Assembly (NCBI GenBank): GCA_014380605.1
Contig: JACMJO010000530.1
Location: 1-19,588 of the forward strand
Direction of reading: 5' to 3'
Length of the DNA: 19,588 bases
Source of the DNA: Fimbriimonadaceae bacterium
GTDB taxonomy: Bacteria > Armatimonadota > Fimbriimonadia > Fimbriimonadales > Fimbriimonadaceae
The translations under genes and the position numbers were made by a program. Below are positions 7,114-13,648 of this stretch, in pieces. Position 1 is the stretch's first letter. The number at the start of each line of letters is the position of its first letter. Below the pieces are notes generated by a model that worked only from the letters and a program-made list of their open reading frames with translations, made no database searches and was not told the DNA's origin.

Positions 7114-8364
7114 TCAGTCGGCTCCAGAGGCGGCGAAACGAGACGTGATAGCGGCGGCGGCAAGATCGCCGGTGACGTTGAGGACGGTGTTCATCGGGTC
7201 GAGAATCGGATTGACCGCCTCGATGAGCATGTACCCCTCGGCGGGCAACCCCGCCGCCATGTAGGCTCCCAAATTGCTTGCCCCGGCTCCCGTCGGCAAG
7301 CCAGGGGTTGAGAAGCTGACCATGATTACCGTCACCACATAGGCGGCGATAGCTTGAGGTCCGAGCGCGACTCCAAAGACGGTGGCAAAGAAAAGCAGCT
7401 TAGACGTGCTCGTCAAAGCCCGATTCAGCTTGAACAAGGACACCGCCATCGGCAAAACGACTTCGGAAGCCGGGTCGGGCAGGTTCAGCGACTTAGCGCA
7501 TTGAACCATGCTTGGCAGGGAAGCGAGGGAAGACCGCGATCCGAGGGCAACAATCTGGGCGGGCAGAATGCCTTTGGCAAAGACGGAGGGTTTGATGCGT
7601 CCAATGACCGCAACCAAGAGATACAACAAGACTCCAAAGGCGATCATCAGGGCATAGCCGTACACGATGAACTGTAAGGTCACGTTGAGAATCGCTCCCC
7701 CTGATTTGGCCGCAAAGGAGAAGGCTAGGGCAAACCCTCCTATGGGCAACAGCTGGACCACCCAGCCGACGTAGACGAGGATCGTGTCCCGGACTCCGGT
7801 CGCAAAGCTAAGGACAACGGATCGCTTTTCCTCGCCGGCCTTTCTCAGAGCCAAGGCGAATAGGGCGCTGATGATCGCGATCGGGAGCAAATCACCTTTT
7901 CCCATCGCCTCGATCAAGTTTCCGGGTATCAGACCGCTTACCCAGTCGGAAATCTCGGCGGTCTTTTGAATAGCTCCAGCCGTAGTTGAGGTCGGGGGGG
8001 TGATGCGGTCGATATGTACGCTGTTGACAAAGATCGACCCAGCCGCCAGGGCGACCGTGACGCCGAGCAGGAGCATCGCGAAGAAACTCGCCATTGCCAT
8101 GCCGCCCCAGCGACCCAACTCCTTGCCTGAGGGCAGAGTTGCGATCCCCGTGATCAACAGAATCGAAACTAACGGCACGACCGCTACCTTGAGCGCATTC
8201 AGCCAGAGCTGGCCGATTGGGTCCAGGTGTCCGGCGGCAGCCACCAGGAAGGGAGTCTGCGAGGAGTGGGTGTAGGCGCCAAGCGCGAATCCGAGGATGA
8301 GGCACAGGGGACCCAGGAGGGCCATCCATCCCGATTTCTTGGGCGACACCCCATTCCCATCCAC
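7114..8364 (-). CDS. Dicarboxylate/amino acid:cation symporter (SDF family), atypical substrate site
   Basis: The 416-residue protein has the fold pattern of the DAACS/SDF family (GltPh, DctA, GltP): several long hydrophobic helices, HP1 with the serine-rich tip SRSSLASLP (276-284), a glycine-rich HP2 around 352-366 and a final helix DPMNTVLNVTGDLA (389-402). The family moves acidic or neutral amino acids or dicarboxylates with Na+ or H+. Two positions differ from well-known members: the helix-7 NMDGT motif reads KLNRA (312-316), and the helix-8 arginine that holds a side-chain carboxylate (Arg397 of GltPh) aligns with Asn392, while Asn396 and Asp400 are kept. Transport of glutamate or succinate is therefore doubtful. 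The start is GTG at 8364, 42 bp after the uvrA N-half, with TATGCT six bases upstream. The stop directly abuts the start of the ATP-grasp gene. Family call is secure; substrate is not. Confidence 0.9.
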   Translation of the reverse strand: MDGNGVSPKKSGWMALLGPLCLILGFALGAYTHSSQTPFLVAAAGHLDPIGQLWLNALKVAVVPLVSILLITGIATLPSGKELGRWGGMAMASFFAMLLLGVTVALAAGSIFVNSVHIDRITPPTSTTAGAIQKTAEISDWVSGLIPGNLIEAMGKGDLLPIAIISALFALALRKAGEEKRSVVLSFATGVRDTILVYVGWVVQLLPIGGFALAFSFAAKSGGAILNVTLQFIVYGYALMIAFGVLLYLLVAVIGRIKPSVFAKGILPAQIVALGSRSSLASLPSMVQCAKSLNLPDPASEVVLPMAVSLFKLNRALTSTSKLLFFATVFGVALGPQAIAAYVVTVIMVSFSTPGLPTGAGASNLGAYMAAGLPAEGYMLIEAVNPILDPMNTVLNVTGDLAAAAITSRFAASGAD

Positions 8365-8406
8365 CCCGACAGCATACTGGCTTGGCCGCGCGTTGTCGAG
8401 AGCTTG

Positions 8407-10251
8407 TTAGACCGGAACTGGAGAAGCTGGCTTTCTCCGTTCCTTCGGAATCTCTATCTGGTCCCTTCCGGTCAGATATCGAGCCGTCGTACAGTCGGAC
8501 TTGAGGAATTCTGCAGGGGTGCCTTGAGCGACGATGTAGCCGCCATGTTCGCCTGCTCCTGGCCCAAGCTCGATCAGGTGATCGGCTGCCAGCATCGTTT
8601 CCTCGTCATGCTCGACCACCAAAACCGTGTTGCCCAGATTCCTCAGGCGGGTAAGAGTATCGATAAGCTTTCGGTTGTCTCGCTGGTGAAGGCCGATGCT
8701 GGGTTCGTCCAGGATGTAAAGGCAACCCATCAGGCCAGATCCAATCTGGGTTGCAAGGCGGATTCGCTGAGCCTCGCCCCCGGCGAGAGTCCTTGCACTT
8801 CGATCCAACGTAAGGTAGCCCAGCCCGACATTCTCAAGAAAGGCAAGCCGCTCTAGAATCTCCTTGATCACTCGTTCGCCAATGGCTTGCTGACGCTTGG
8901 TTAGCCTCTTTTCGAGCCCCTTGAAGAAGGCAAGGGCGTCGTCCACGGCAAGGTTGGTGATGTAGGAGATGTCCTTGTCGACGATCTTGACGTTCAGACA
9001 CTCCGGCTTCAGCCGCTTGCCCTGGCAGGAGGGGCATGGCTTGGTGGACATATACTGCTCAAGGTCGTTCTTGACCCACTCGCTTTCCGTGTTGTCGTAC
9101 CGTTTGCGAAGGGAAGCGAGGACGCCGTCCCATTGGGATTTGAAGGTTCGCTCGGATTTGCCGTACTTCATCACCACCGAAATGGGCTCTTTAAGTCCAT
9201 GCCAAACCGCATCAAGCCCCTCAGCGGGAACCTGGTTTACCGGCAATTTGGAATCAAAGCCACAAGCCCGGCCGACTGCGTCCAACATTTCCGGCCACCA
9301 GTCTTTGACTTCCCCCGACTTGTACACAAAGGGAACGATCGCACCCTCGCGGAGGGGTTTCGACCGGTCGGGACAGACTAGGTCGATGTCGAATTCTGTC
9401 TTTGTACCCAGCCCGGAGCAATCCGGACAGGCCCCGTAGGGTGAGTTGAAAGAGAACATCCTTGGCTCGAGCTCGGTCATCGAGAATCCGCACTCGGGGC
9501 AGGAATAGGATTCCGAAAACAGGAAATCCTTCTCGTCGTAGCTCAGGGTCACCAGTCCGCTCCCCATTTTCAGGGCGGCTTCGATGGAGTCGGTCAGCCT
9601 TCGCTCCATCCCTTCTTTCACCACGATTCGGTCGACGACGACCTCGATCGTGTGCTGTTTGTAGCGGTCCATCGGGATGTCGTCGGTGACCTCGTACATC
9701 TCGCCGTCGACGCGGACTCGGACGTAGCCGGCCTTGTTGACATCCTGAAGAACGGATTTGTACTCCCCTTTTCGACCTCGAACCACCGGGGCGAGGATTT
9801 GAAGCTTTGTACCGTCCGGCAAGTTCTTGGCGGCGTCCACGATCTGGTCGGTGGATTGCCGCTCGATCGGGCCGTGGCCGTTCGGGCAGTAGGGAATGCC
9901 GACCCGGGCGTAGAGCAATCGCAGATAGTCGTAGATCTCCGTCACCGTGCCGACCGTTGATCGCGGGTTCTTGCTGGAGCTCTTTTGGTCGATCGAGATG
10001 GCGGGGGAGAGCCCATCGATGTGATCGACGTCAGGCTTGTCCATCTGGCCCAAGAACTGACGGGCGTAAGCGCTGAGAGACTCCACGTACCGTCGCTGTC
10101 CTTCGGCGTAGATGGTGTCGAAGGCAAGGCTCGATTTGCCCGATCCGGAGAGCCCCGTGATCACCACCAGCTTGTCCCGGGGAATCTCCACGGTGATGTT
10201 CTTGAGATTGTTCTCCCGAGCCCCGACGACCACAATCTTGTCCTGCGACAT
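8407..10251 (-). CDS. uvrA: UvrA N-terminal half as a free-standing protein (split excinuclease ABC subunit A)
   Basis: The 614 residues cover only the first ABC half of UvrA. In order: VGARENNLKN start, Walker A GLSGSGKSS (33-41), the UvrB-binding region (about 118-235), zinc finger Cys251/Cys254/Cys275/Cys278, the insertion domain (about 285-405), CPSC at 406-409, signature LAGGEAQRI (489-497), Walker B LYILDEPSIGLH (511-522) and H-loop VVEHDE (545-550). It ends at EIPKERRKPASPVPV, exactly in the linker where the second half of ordinary UvrA would begin. The bases that follow encode a symporter, not the missing half, in any frame. The C-half is a separate gene 3.8 kb downstream on the same strand. 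The signature reads LAGG where LSGG is usual. A GGAG lies 12 bases before the ATG. Probably the first gene of a four-gene unit with the symporter and the ATP-grasp pair. Confidence 0.96.
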   Translation of the reverse strand: MSQDKIVVVGARENNLKNITVEIPRDKLVVITGLSGSGKSSLAFDTIYAEGQRRYVESLSAYARQFLGQMDKPDVDHIDGLSPAISIDQKSSSKNPRSTVGTVTEIYDYLRLLYARVGIPYCPNGHGPIERQSTDQIVDAAKNLPDGTKLQILAPVVRGRKGEYKSVLQDVNKAGYVRVRVDGEMYEVTDDIPMDRYKQHTIEVVVDRIVVKEGMERRLTDSIEAALKMGSGLVTLSYDEKDFLFSESYSCPECGFSMTELEPRMFSFNSPYGACPDCSGLGTKTEFDIDLVCPDRSKPLREGAIVPFVYKSGEVKDWWPEMLDAVGRACGFDSKLPVNQVPAEGLDAVWHGLKEPISVVMKYGKSERTFKSQWDGVLASLRKRYDNTESEWVKNDLEQYMSTKPCPSCQGKRLKPECLNVKIVDKDISYITNLAVDDALAFFKGLEKRLTKRQQAIGERVIKEILERLAFLENVGLGYLTLDRSARTLAGGEAQRIRLATQIGSGLMGCLYILDEPSIGLHQRDNRKLIDTLTRLRNLGNTVLVVEHDEETMLAADHLIELGPGAGEHGGYIVAQGTPAEFLKSDCTTARYLTGRDQIEIPKERRKPASPVPV

Positions 10252-10282
10252 TTGGTCAGTTTACTCCAAGATGGTAGACGTT

Positions 10283-10326
10283 GCTATACCTATATTGCAT
10301 GTAATGCGATGGGGGCAGCATATAGC
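10283..10326. promoter_or_regulatory. Nested inverted repeats between uvrA N-half and a divergent gene
   Basis: In the 154-bp divergent intergenic region, GCTATA at 10283-10288 faces TATAGC at 10321-10326, CTATAT at 10290-10295 faces ATATAG at 10320-10325, and GCAT-GTA-ATGC forms a small dyad at 10297-10307. TATA-rich arms could be overlapping -10 elements or operator half-sites. No LexA box of the CTGT-N8-ACAG or GAAC-N4-GTTC type was seen, so SOS control cannot be argued from this region. Arms are short and chance is a real alternative. Confidence 0.3.
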
Positions 10327-10405
10327 CGCTAAAAAATCACAGTTGCCGGAGGGGATTCGGAATTTATACAAAAGAAGGGAGAATTGTCACATTCGGATAC
10401 AAATA

Positions 10406-10720
10406 ATGACAAATCAAGAAAAGGTGGAATTGAAACTCTTGGTCCAGAAGGCAGCTTTGCCGATTCCCGATCTGCCTGAGGACAGCGAACTGTCGGATGC
10501 TTGCTTGGTTGTCCTGGAGACTGTAGATTATTTCGCAGGGTATGCGCAAAGAATCTTAGGATCGGAGAACGTAGCAAATCCAAATTTGAGCATTGACCGA
10601 AAGATTATTGAGATCATCGAAAATGCTAGTTGGGCCAGGGTTAGTGAGAAGGAGGCGTGGCTGAATCAAATAAGCATAGCCCTGGCGTTACGCGAGAGAA
10701 TACGGTCCGCTCTGGCTTAG
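10406..10720 (+). CDS. Orphan 104-aa hypothetical protein
   Basis: Starting at the ATG at 10406 (MTNQEKVELKLLVQK) the frame encodes a 104-residue acidic, helix-rich, soluble protein with no signal peptide and no motif I recognise. Composition looks genuinely protein-like: charged and aliphatic residues in heptad-like spacing, Trp in ENASWARV and EAWLNQ. Codon use is more AT-rich than in the flanking genes, as is the region upstream. The frame is open further upstream to 10112, but that part is antisense to uvrA and the start at 10406 follows an AT-rich stretch, so the shorter form is preferred. An AAGGGAG lies about 24 bases upstream, too far for a normal ribosome site. It is divergent from the uvrA N-half. 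It may be a recent arrival or lineage-specific gene. Confidence 0.55.
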   Translation: MTNQEKVELKLLVQKAALPIPDLPEDSELSDACLVVLETVDYFAGYAQRILGSENVANPNLSIDRKIIEIIENASWARVSEKEAWLNQISIALALRERIRSALA

Positions 10721-10802
10721 AGTTTTTCTGTCTAAGTGCCCGTCGGCCTGCGCCCTGGCCAGCTTGAAGCCAAGTGCTGAGGGTCTATTGCGCTAAACTC
10801 TT

Positions 10803-10855
10803 CATGCCTCCACAAGCTCTCATGCCTCCATCAGCGAGGGACGAGTTGTGGAGGC
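10803..10855 (+). repeat. Hairpin with embedded 10-bp direct repeats
   Basis: CATGCCTCCA occurs at 10803-10812 and again at 10821-10830. The first copy contributes to the left arm of a perfect 10-bp inverted repeat (GCCTCCACAA at 10806-10815, TTGTGGAGGC at 10846-10855). The 30-base loop can fold further (CTC/GAG at 10817-10819 and 10843-10845; CCTC/GAGG at 10825-10828 and 10836-10839). No T-run follows, so it is not a standard terminator. It could be a structured RNA element or the remains of a small repeat family. Confidence 0.45.
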
Positions 10856-11168
10856 TAGTTCGTCCCGCTACATTCGAGAAGGTGAATCGATTTTCTAGTC
10901 CCGATTTTCATCAAGACTGGTTGACAAAACCGCGTTTCAAGACCTTAAAGGTATGAAGCAAACCTCATGGCGCTTCGTTGCGGCCCAGGCGAGCCCTCCC
11001 AACCGATACAGTCCACGATTTTGCGTTTTTGCGAGCCTAACAACTCTCAACTTGTCCAAATTCACAAATCAAAAACACATGTATCAAAACACAGTAAAAA
11101 ACGATACTGAAAAACCCACCTCAACTGAACCTAAAAAGCCGGTCAAAACCAGACTCGAATTCGGTCGC

Positions 11169-11200
11169 AAATCCGTCGCTACCAGGTTCGAAATCCGTCG
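11169..11200 (+). repeat. Short direct repeat pair
   Basis: AAATCCGTCG occurs at 11169-11178 and 11191-11200, 22 bp apart, two helical turns. The second copy is preceded by GGTTCG, which resembles a tRNA T-loop, but no matching acceptor or stems exist. The spacing would suit a protein bound to one face of the DNA; with only two copies chance cannot be excluded. Confidence 0.3.
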
Positions 11201-11264
11201 AAAAAAGGTGCGACTCCCGGGACAATTGCCTGGTGCGAAATCACCACAACAAAACAATCGAAGG

Positions 11265-11801
11265 CTAATACGGGCCGAGTTCGATTCTTACTTCACCGTC
11301 CTTCGGCGTTCCGTCGGTTGGGTTCATTTTCCAGATGCTGAAGGTCAGCAGGGTTGCGAAGCAGCACCAGGCTAGGTATGGGACCAGGAGCCAGGCGGCG
11401 GACGACCGGACTTTGTTGAACGCGAGGATTGTCGCCAGGATGGCGAGGTCGAGGAGGATGATCTCGCCAAATGCCATCGGAAGTTGATGCCAGGCAAAGA
11501 AGATCCAGCTCCAGAGGCCGTTGAGGATCAGTTGGAAGGCAAACAGAGGTAGACCCCAGGATCTGGCGCGGGAAGGTTCCGACCGCCATACCTGCCAAAG
11601 CGCGATGCCCATCATGAAATAGAGGATCGACCAGACGGGGGCGAACACCCATCCGGGGGGATTGTAAGCCGGTTTGTTGAGAGAGGGATACCAGGCTTGC
11701 AAGCCCATCATGGAGGCTTGGCTCCCGATAAAACCGACGGCAAAGCATAGGGTTTGGCAAATCAAGAACGAAAGGATCGGCCGCAATTTGCTTTCTGGCA
11801 T
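11265..11801 (-). CDS. tspO: TspO/MBR family membrane protein
   Basis: The 178-residue product is a five-helix TspO (tryptophan-rich sensory protein / translocator protein) homologue. Characteristic pieces are WYPSLNKPAYNPPGWVFAPV (37-56), the LYFMMGIALW segment, LNGLWSWIFF and the last helix with VPYLAWCCFATLLTFSIW, followed by MNP. TspO proteins bind porphyrins and are linked to tetrapyrrole handling and stress responses; the partner here is unknown. The frame is open for 26 more codons upstream, but the ATG at 11801 is preferred because homology starts there and AGGGG lies 5 bases before it. It is divergent from the DUF4139-like gene, with 99 bp between the two starts holding a dyad. Confidence 0.92.
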   Translation of the reverse strand: MPESKLRPILSFLICQTLCFAVGFIGSQASMMGLQAWYPSLNKPAYNPPGWVFAPVWSILYFMMGIALWQVWRSEPSRARSWGLPLFAFQLILNGLWSWIFFAWHQLPMAFGEIILLDLAILATILAFNKVRSSAAWLLVPYLAWCCFATLLTFSIWKMNPTDGTPKDGEVRIELGPY

Positions 11802-11816
11802 ATCAACCCCTATCTT

Positions 11817-11836
11817 GACCGGTCGAAATGCCGGTC
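11817..11836. promoter_or_regulatory. Dyad in the tspO / DUF4139 divergent promoter region
   Basis: GACCGG (11817-11822) and CCGGTC (11831-11836) form a perfect 6-bp inverted repeat with an 8-base spacer; GACCGGTC at 11817-11824 is itself a palindrome, and CCGGTCG recurs as a direct repeat 12 bp on (11819 and 11831). It overlaps TTGACC, a possible plus-strand -35. The position between two divergent genes suits an operator for one regulator acting on both; the regulator is not in the window. Confidence 0.4.
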
Positions 11837-11885
11837 GGTTCGCTTTGGGCGCAACGTTCCGAAGAATCGCCCGTCTCAACCCTGC

Positions 11886-11890
11886 GGAGG
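11886..11890 (+). promoter_or_regulatory. Shine-Dalgarno site fixing the DUF4139-like start
   Basis: GGAGG lies 10 bases before the ATG at 11901. The reading frame stays open back to 11754, but that part is antisense to tspO and has no signal-like sequence, whereas the protein from 11901 begins with a hydrophobic leader. This site therefore decides the start. Confidence 0.65.
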
Positions 11891-11900
11891 TTTCTTTGGA

Positions 11901-13523
11901 ATGATTTCAACTTTATTGGCGGTGAGCGTGATGGGCGCTCCGATTGCGAAAGACGCGACGATGCAGATCAGCGGCGCATCCATGTTCAAGAACGGTTACG
12001 TGGTGGTCCTGCGAGAGATGGATGTGCCCACGAGCGGCCAGTACGTGGTCAAGCAAATTCCACAAGGATCCCTGGGAACGGTTTGGATCACCGCGACCGA
12101 GGGCACCAAGATCAAAGAAGTCGTGAACGCATTGAACGACGTAAAGATGGAGGTCAAAGGCGAGTATGGGAGCTTAGATCAGCTTCTTGCCGCAAACAAG
12201 GGCAAGGTGCTGGAATTCCAAATTAGCCTCCCCGATAACAAGCGGTCCTGGCTCGAAGGCAAGTTGATGATGGTGTCGGCAGAGTTAGCGTTTGTGGAGA
12301 ACGGCGGCGAACAGTTTACGATTCCGAGGAAAGACATCATCTCAATCAAGTCGAAGGAGAAATTGATCTATTCCTACACAACGAAATTCGACAGCAAGGT
12401 TCGTGGTCTGCGATTCGATGTTGAGACCACCAAACCGGGCAAGGTCTACATGGTTAGCCTTGAGAAGGGCATCACTTGGGCTCCAGCATTTGCTTTGGAC
12501 ATTACCGACCCCAAAAAGCTGGTGCTAACGGCCAAGGCGACCGCGATCAACGACCTCGAGGACATGATCGATACCGACCTTCGGTTTGTCACGGGCTTTC
12601 CCAACATGAGATTCGCGGGAACCATCGATCCACTGTTGATGAATAGCACGGCGGACCAGTTCATCGGCACGGTTTCCGGAGGCGGTTTCGGTGGCGGCGG
12701 CATGGGCGGGGTTGGCGGACCAGGCGGAGGCAGAAATCGAGCGGGCGAAATGCAAAATCAGAAAGCGGCAGCTCCGATGACGGCAGATGCGATGGCGGAA
12801 GCAATGCCGATCGAAGGCGAAGGGATGCAGGCGGGCGACTTGTTCTTCTACACCAAGCCCAAGATGACGCTAAAAAACGGTGAGCGCGGCATGTACATGC
12901 TTTTCCAAACGCAGGCGGACTACAAGGAACTGTATACGTGGCTGGTGGACGACGAGACTCTGGACAACGTGGAGTACAAGTTCCCTAGCGGCGATCCTGG
13001 CGAGGTTTGGCACAGCGTTCGGTTCAAGAACACATCCGGGCAACCCCTCACCACCAGTGCGGCAACTACCTTTAAGAATGGCCAAATTCTTGGGCAAGAC
13101 ATGATGGTGTACACCCCCGCCGGAGCCGAGGCTGAAGTCCGCATCACCAAAGCTCTGGATATCCGGGTAGAGAAGAACGAAGAAGAAGCCAAGCGCGAGC
13201 CAGGCGTGATCATGGAGAAGATCTACGTTGGGCTGGTCAATGGGCAAAAGGTGTACGACGAGCGGCCCCTTTTTGATCGGCTACATATCAAGGGCACCTT
13301 GGTTATGCGGAATCAGAAACCCAGCACGGTGACGATGAAAGTAGCGAAGCATCTGACGGGCGAAGTGGCCTTCGCGAGCCATCAAGCGAAGGTGGTCAAG
13401 CTGGCGAAGGGCATCAAGGATGTGAACCCGACGTCGCTGGTGACGTGGCAAGTGGATGTCGATGCGGGGAAGACGGTGAACTTGACTTATGAGTTCTCGT
13501 TGTTGGTTCGCTCGCAACGATAA
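11901..13523 (+). CDS. Secreted DUF4139-like protein with a glycine-rich linker
   Basis: From the ATG at 11901 the product is 540 residues. The N-terminus MISTLLAVSVMGAPIAKDAT is a short signal-like leader. Residues around 170-255 contain the block GITWAPAFALDI (190-201), followed by a TAKATAINDLEDM segment and DLRFVTGFPN, closely resembling the DUF4139 pattern (W-x-P-x-Y/F, then a paired-strand N-D/G-E-D segment). Then comes a flexible stretch: a glycine run at about 260-277 and a Met/Ala-rich acidic segment to about 310. The C-terminal 220 residues are beta-rich (for example SVRFKNTSGQPLTTSAATTF and the ending VNLTYEFSLLVRS). DUF4139 proteins have no settled biochemical role. The linker may mark the place where the family domain is split in two by an insert. 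It precedes lon by 125 bp on the same strand; no terminator is seen between them. Confidence 0.75.
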   Translation: MISTLLAVSVMGAPIAKDATMQISGASMFKNGYVVVLREMDVPTSGQYVVKQIPQGSLGTVWITATEGTKIKEVVNALNDVKMEVKGEYGSLDQLLAANKGKVLEFQISLPDNKRSWLEGKLMMVSAELAFVENGGEQFTIPRKDIISIKSKEKLIYSYTTKFDSKVRGLRFDVETTKPGKVYMVSLEKGITWAPAFALDITDPKKLVLTAKATAINDLEDMIDTDLRFVTGFPNMRFAGTIDPLLMNSTADQFIGTVSGGGFGGGGMGGVGGPGGGRNRAGEMQNQKAAAPMTADAMAEAMPIEGEGMQAGDLFFYTKPKMTLKNGERGMYMLFQTQADYKELYTWLVDDETLDNVEYKFPSGDPGEVWHSVRFKNTSGQPLTTSAATTFKNGQILGQDMMVYTPAGAEAEVRITKALDIRVEKNEEEAKREPGVIMEKIYVGLVNGQKVYDERPLFDRLHIKGTLVMRNQKPSTVTMKVAKHLTGEVAFASHQAKVVKLAKGIKDVNPTSLVTWQVDVDAGKTVNLTYEFSLLVRSQR

Positions 13524-13648
13524 GTTTGGAGCGGAGGAGCAGGGGAGCGGGTGCCCGGTCGGAGTGCCAGCTTCCAATCCGCATCCCTGCTTGGTTTGAC
13601 GTTCAGGTGCATCCTTTCTGAGAAAGCGGTGGTACCTTGCATAGAACC

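Larger units (their letters stand above)
10721..11264. other. Intergenic stretch of about 540 bp without a convincing gene
   Basis: Between the orphan gene and tspO no well-supported coding region is seen. Contents: a repeat-bearing hairpin (10803-10855); an exact -35-like TTGACA at 10921-10926 on the plus strand, with only a poor -10 (TTAAAG, 10945-10950) after it; an A-rich, T-poor segment at about 11060-11260; and paired 10-bp repeats near 11169-11200. A plus-strand frame from 10953 or 11079 to 11375 would give a lysine/arginine-rich product, but its last third is antisense to tspO and no ribosome site is visible. It could hold a small RNA, a decayed gene or a very small basic protein. Confidence 0.5.

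Noticed and set aside
8365..8406. A frameshift or sequencing error as the cause of the split uvrA
   Set aside because: The sequence after the N-half stop encodes a symporter, and no UvrA second-half motif follows in any frame; the second half is 3.8 kb away with its own start. An error of a few bases cannot produce this.
4574..8406. Mobile element carrying the genes between the uvrA halves
   Set aside because: No transposase, integrase, terminal inverted repeat or target duplication was seen at the junctions.
10112..10405. N-terminal extension of the 104-aa orphan protein
   Set aside because: It would run antisense through the uvrA N-half start and its promoter region; the composition of that part is unlike the rest of the protein.
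10252..10405. LexA/SOS box before the uvrA N-half
   Set aside because: Neither the CTGT-N8-ACAG nor the GAAC-N4-GTTC form was found; the inverted repeats present are of a different sequence.
11181..11200. tRNA-like T-loop (GGTTCGAAATCC)
   Set aside because: The flanking bases do not form a T-stem, and no acceptor, D or anticodon stem can be built around it.
11754..11900. N-terminal extension of the DUF4139-like protein (49 more codons)
   Set aside because: It is antisense to tspO, and a GGAGG followed by a hydrophobic leader at 11901 gives a better start.
13524..13648. CIRCE or other heat-shock operator before lon
   Set aside because: GAGTGCC occurs at about 13563, but no matching inverted TTAGCACTC arm is present at the required spacing.
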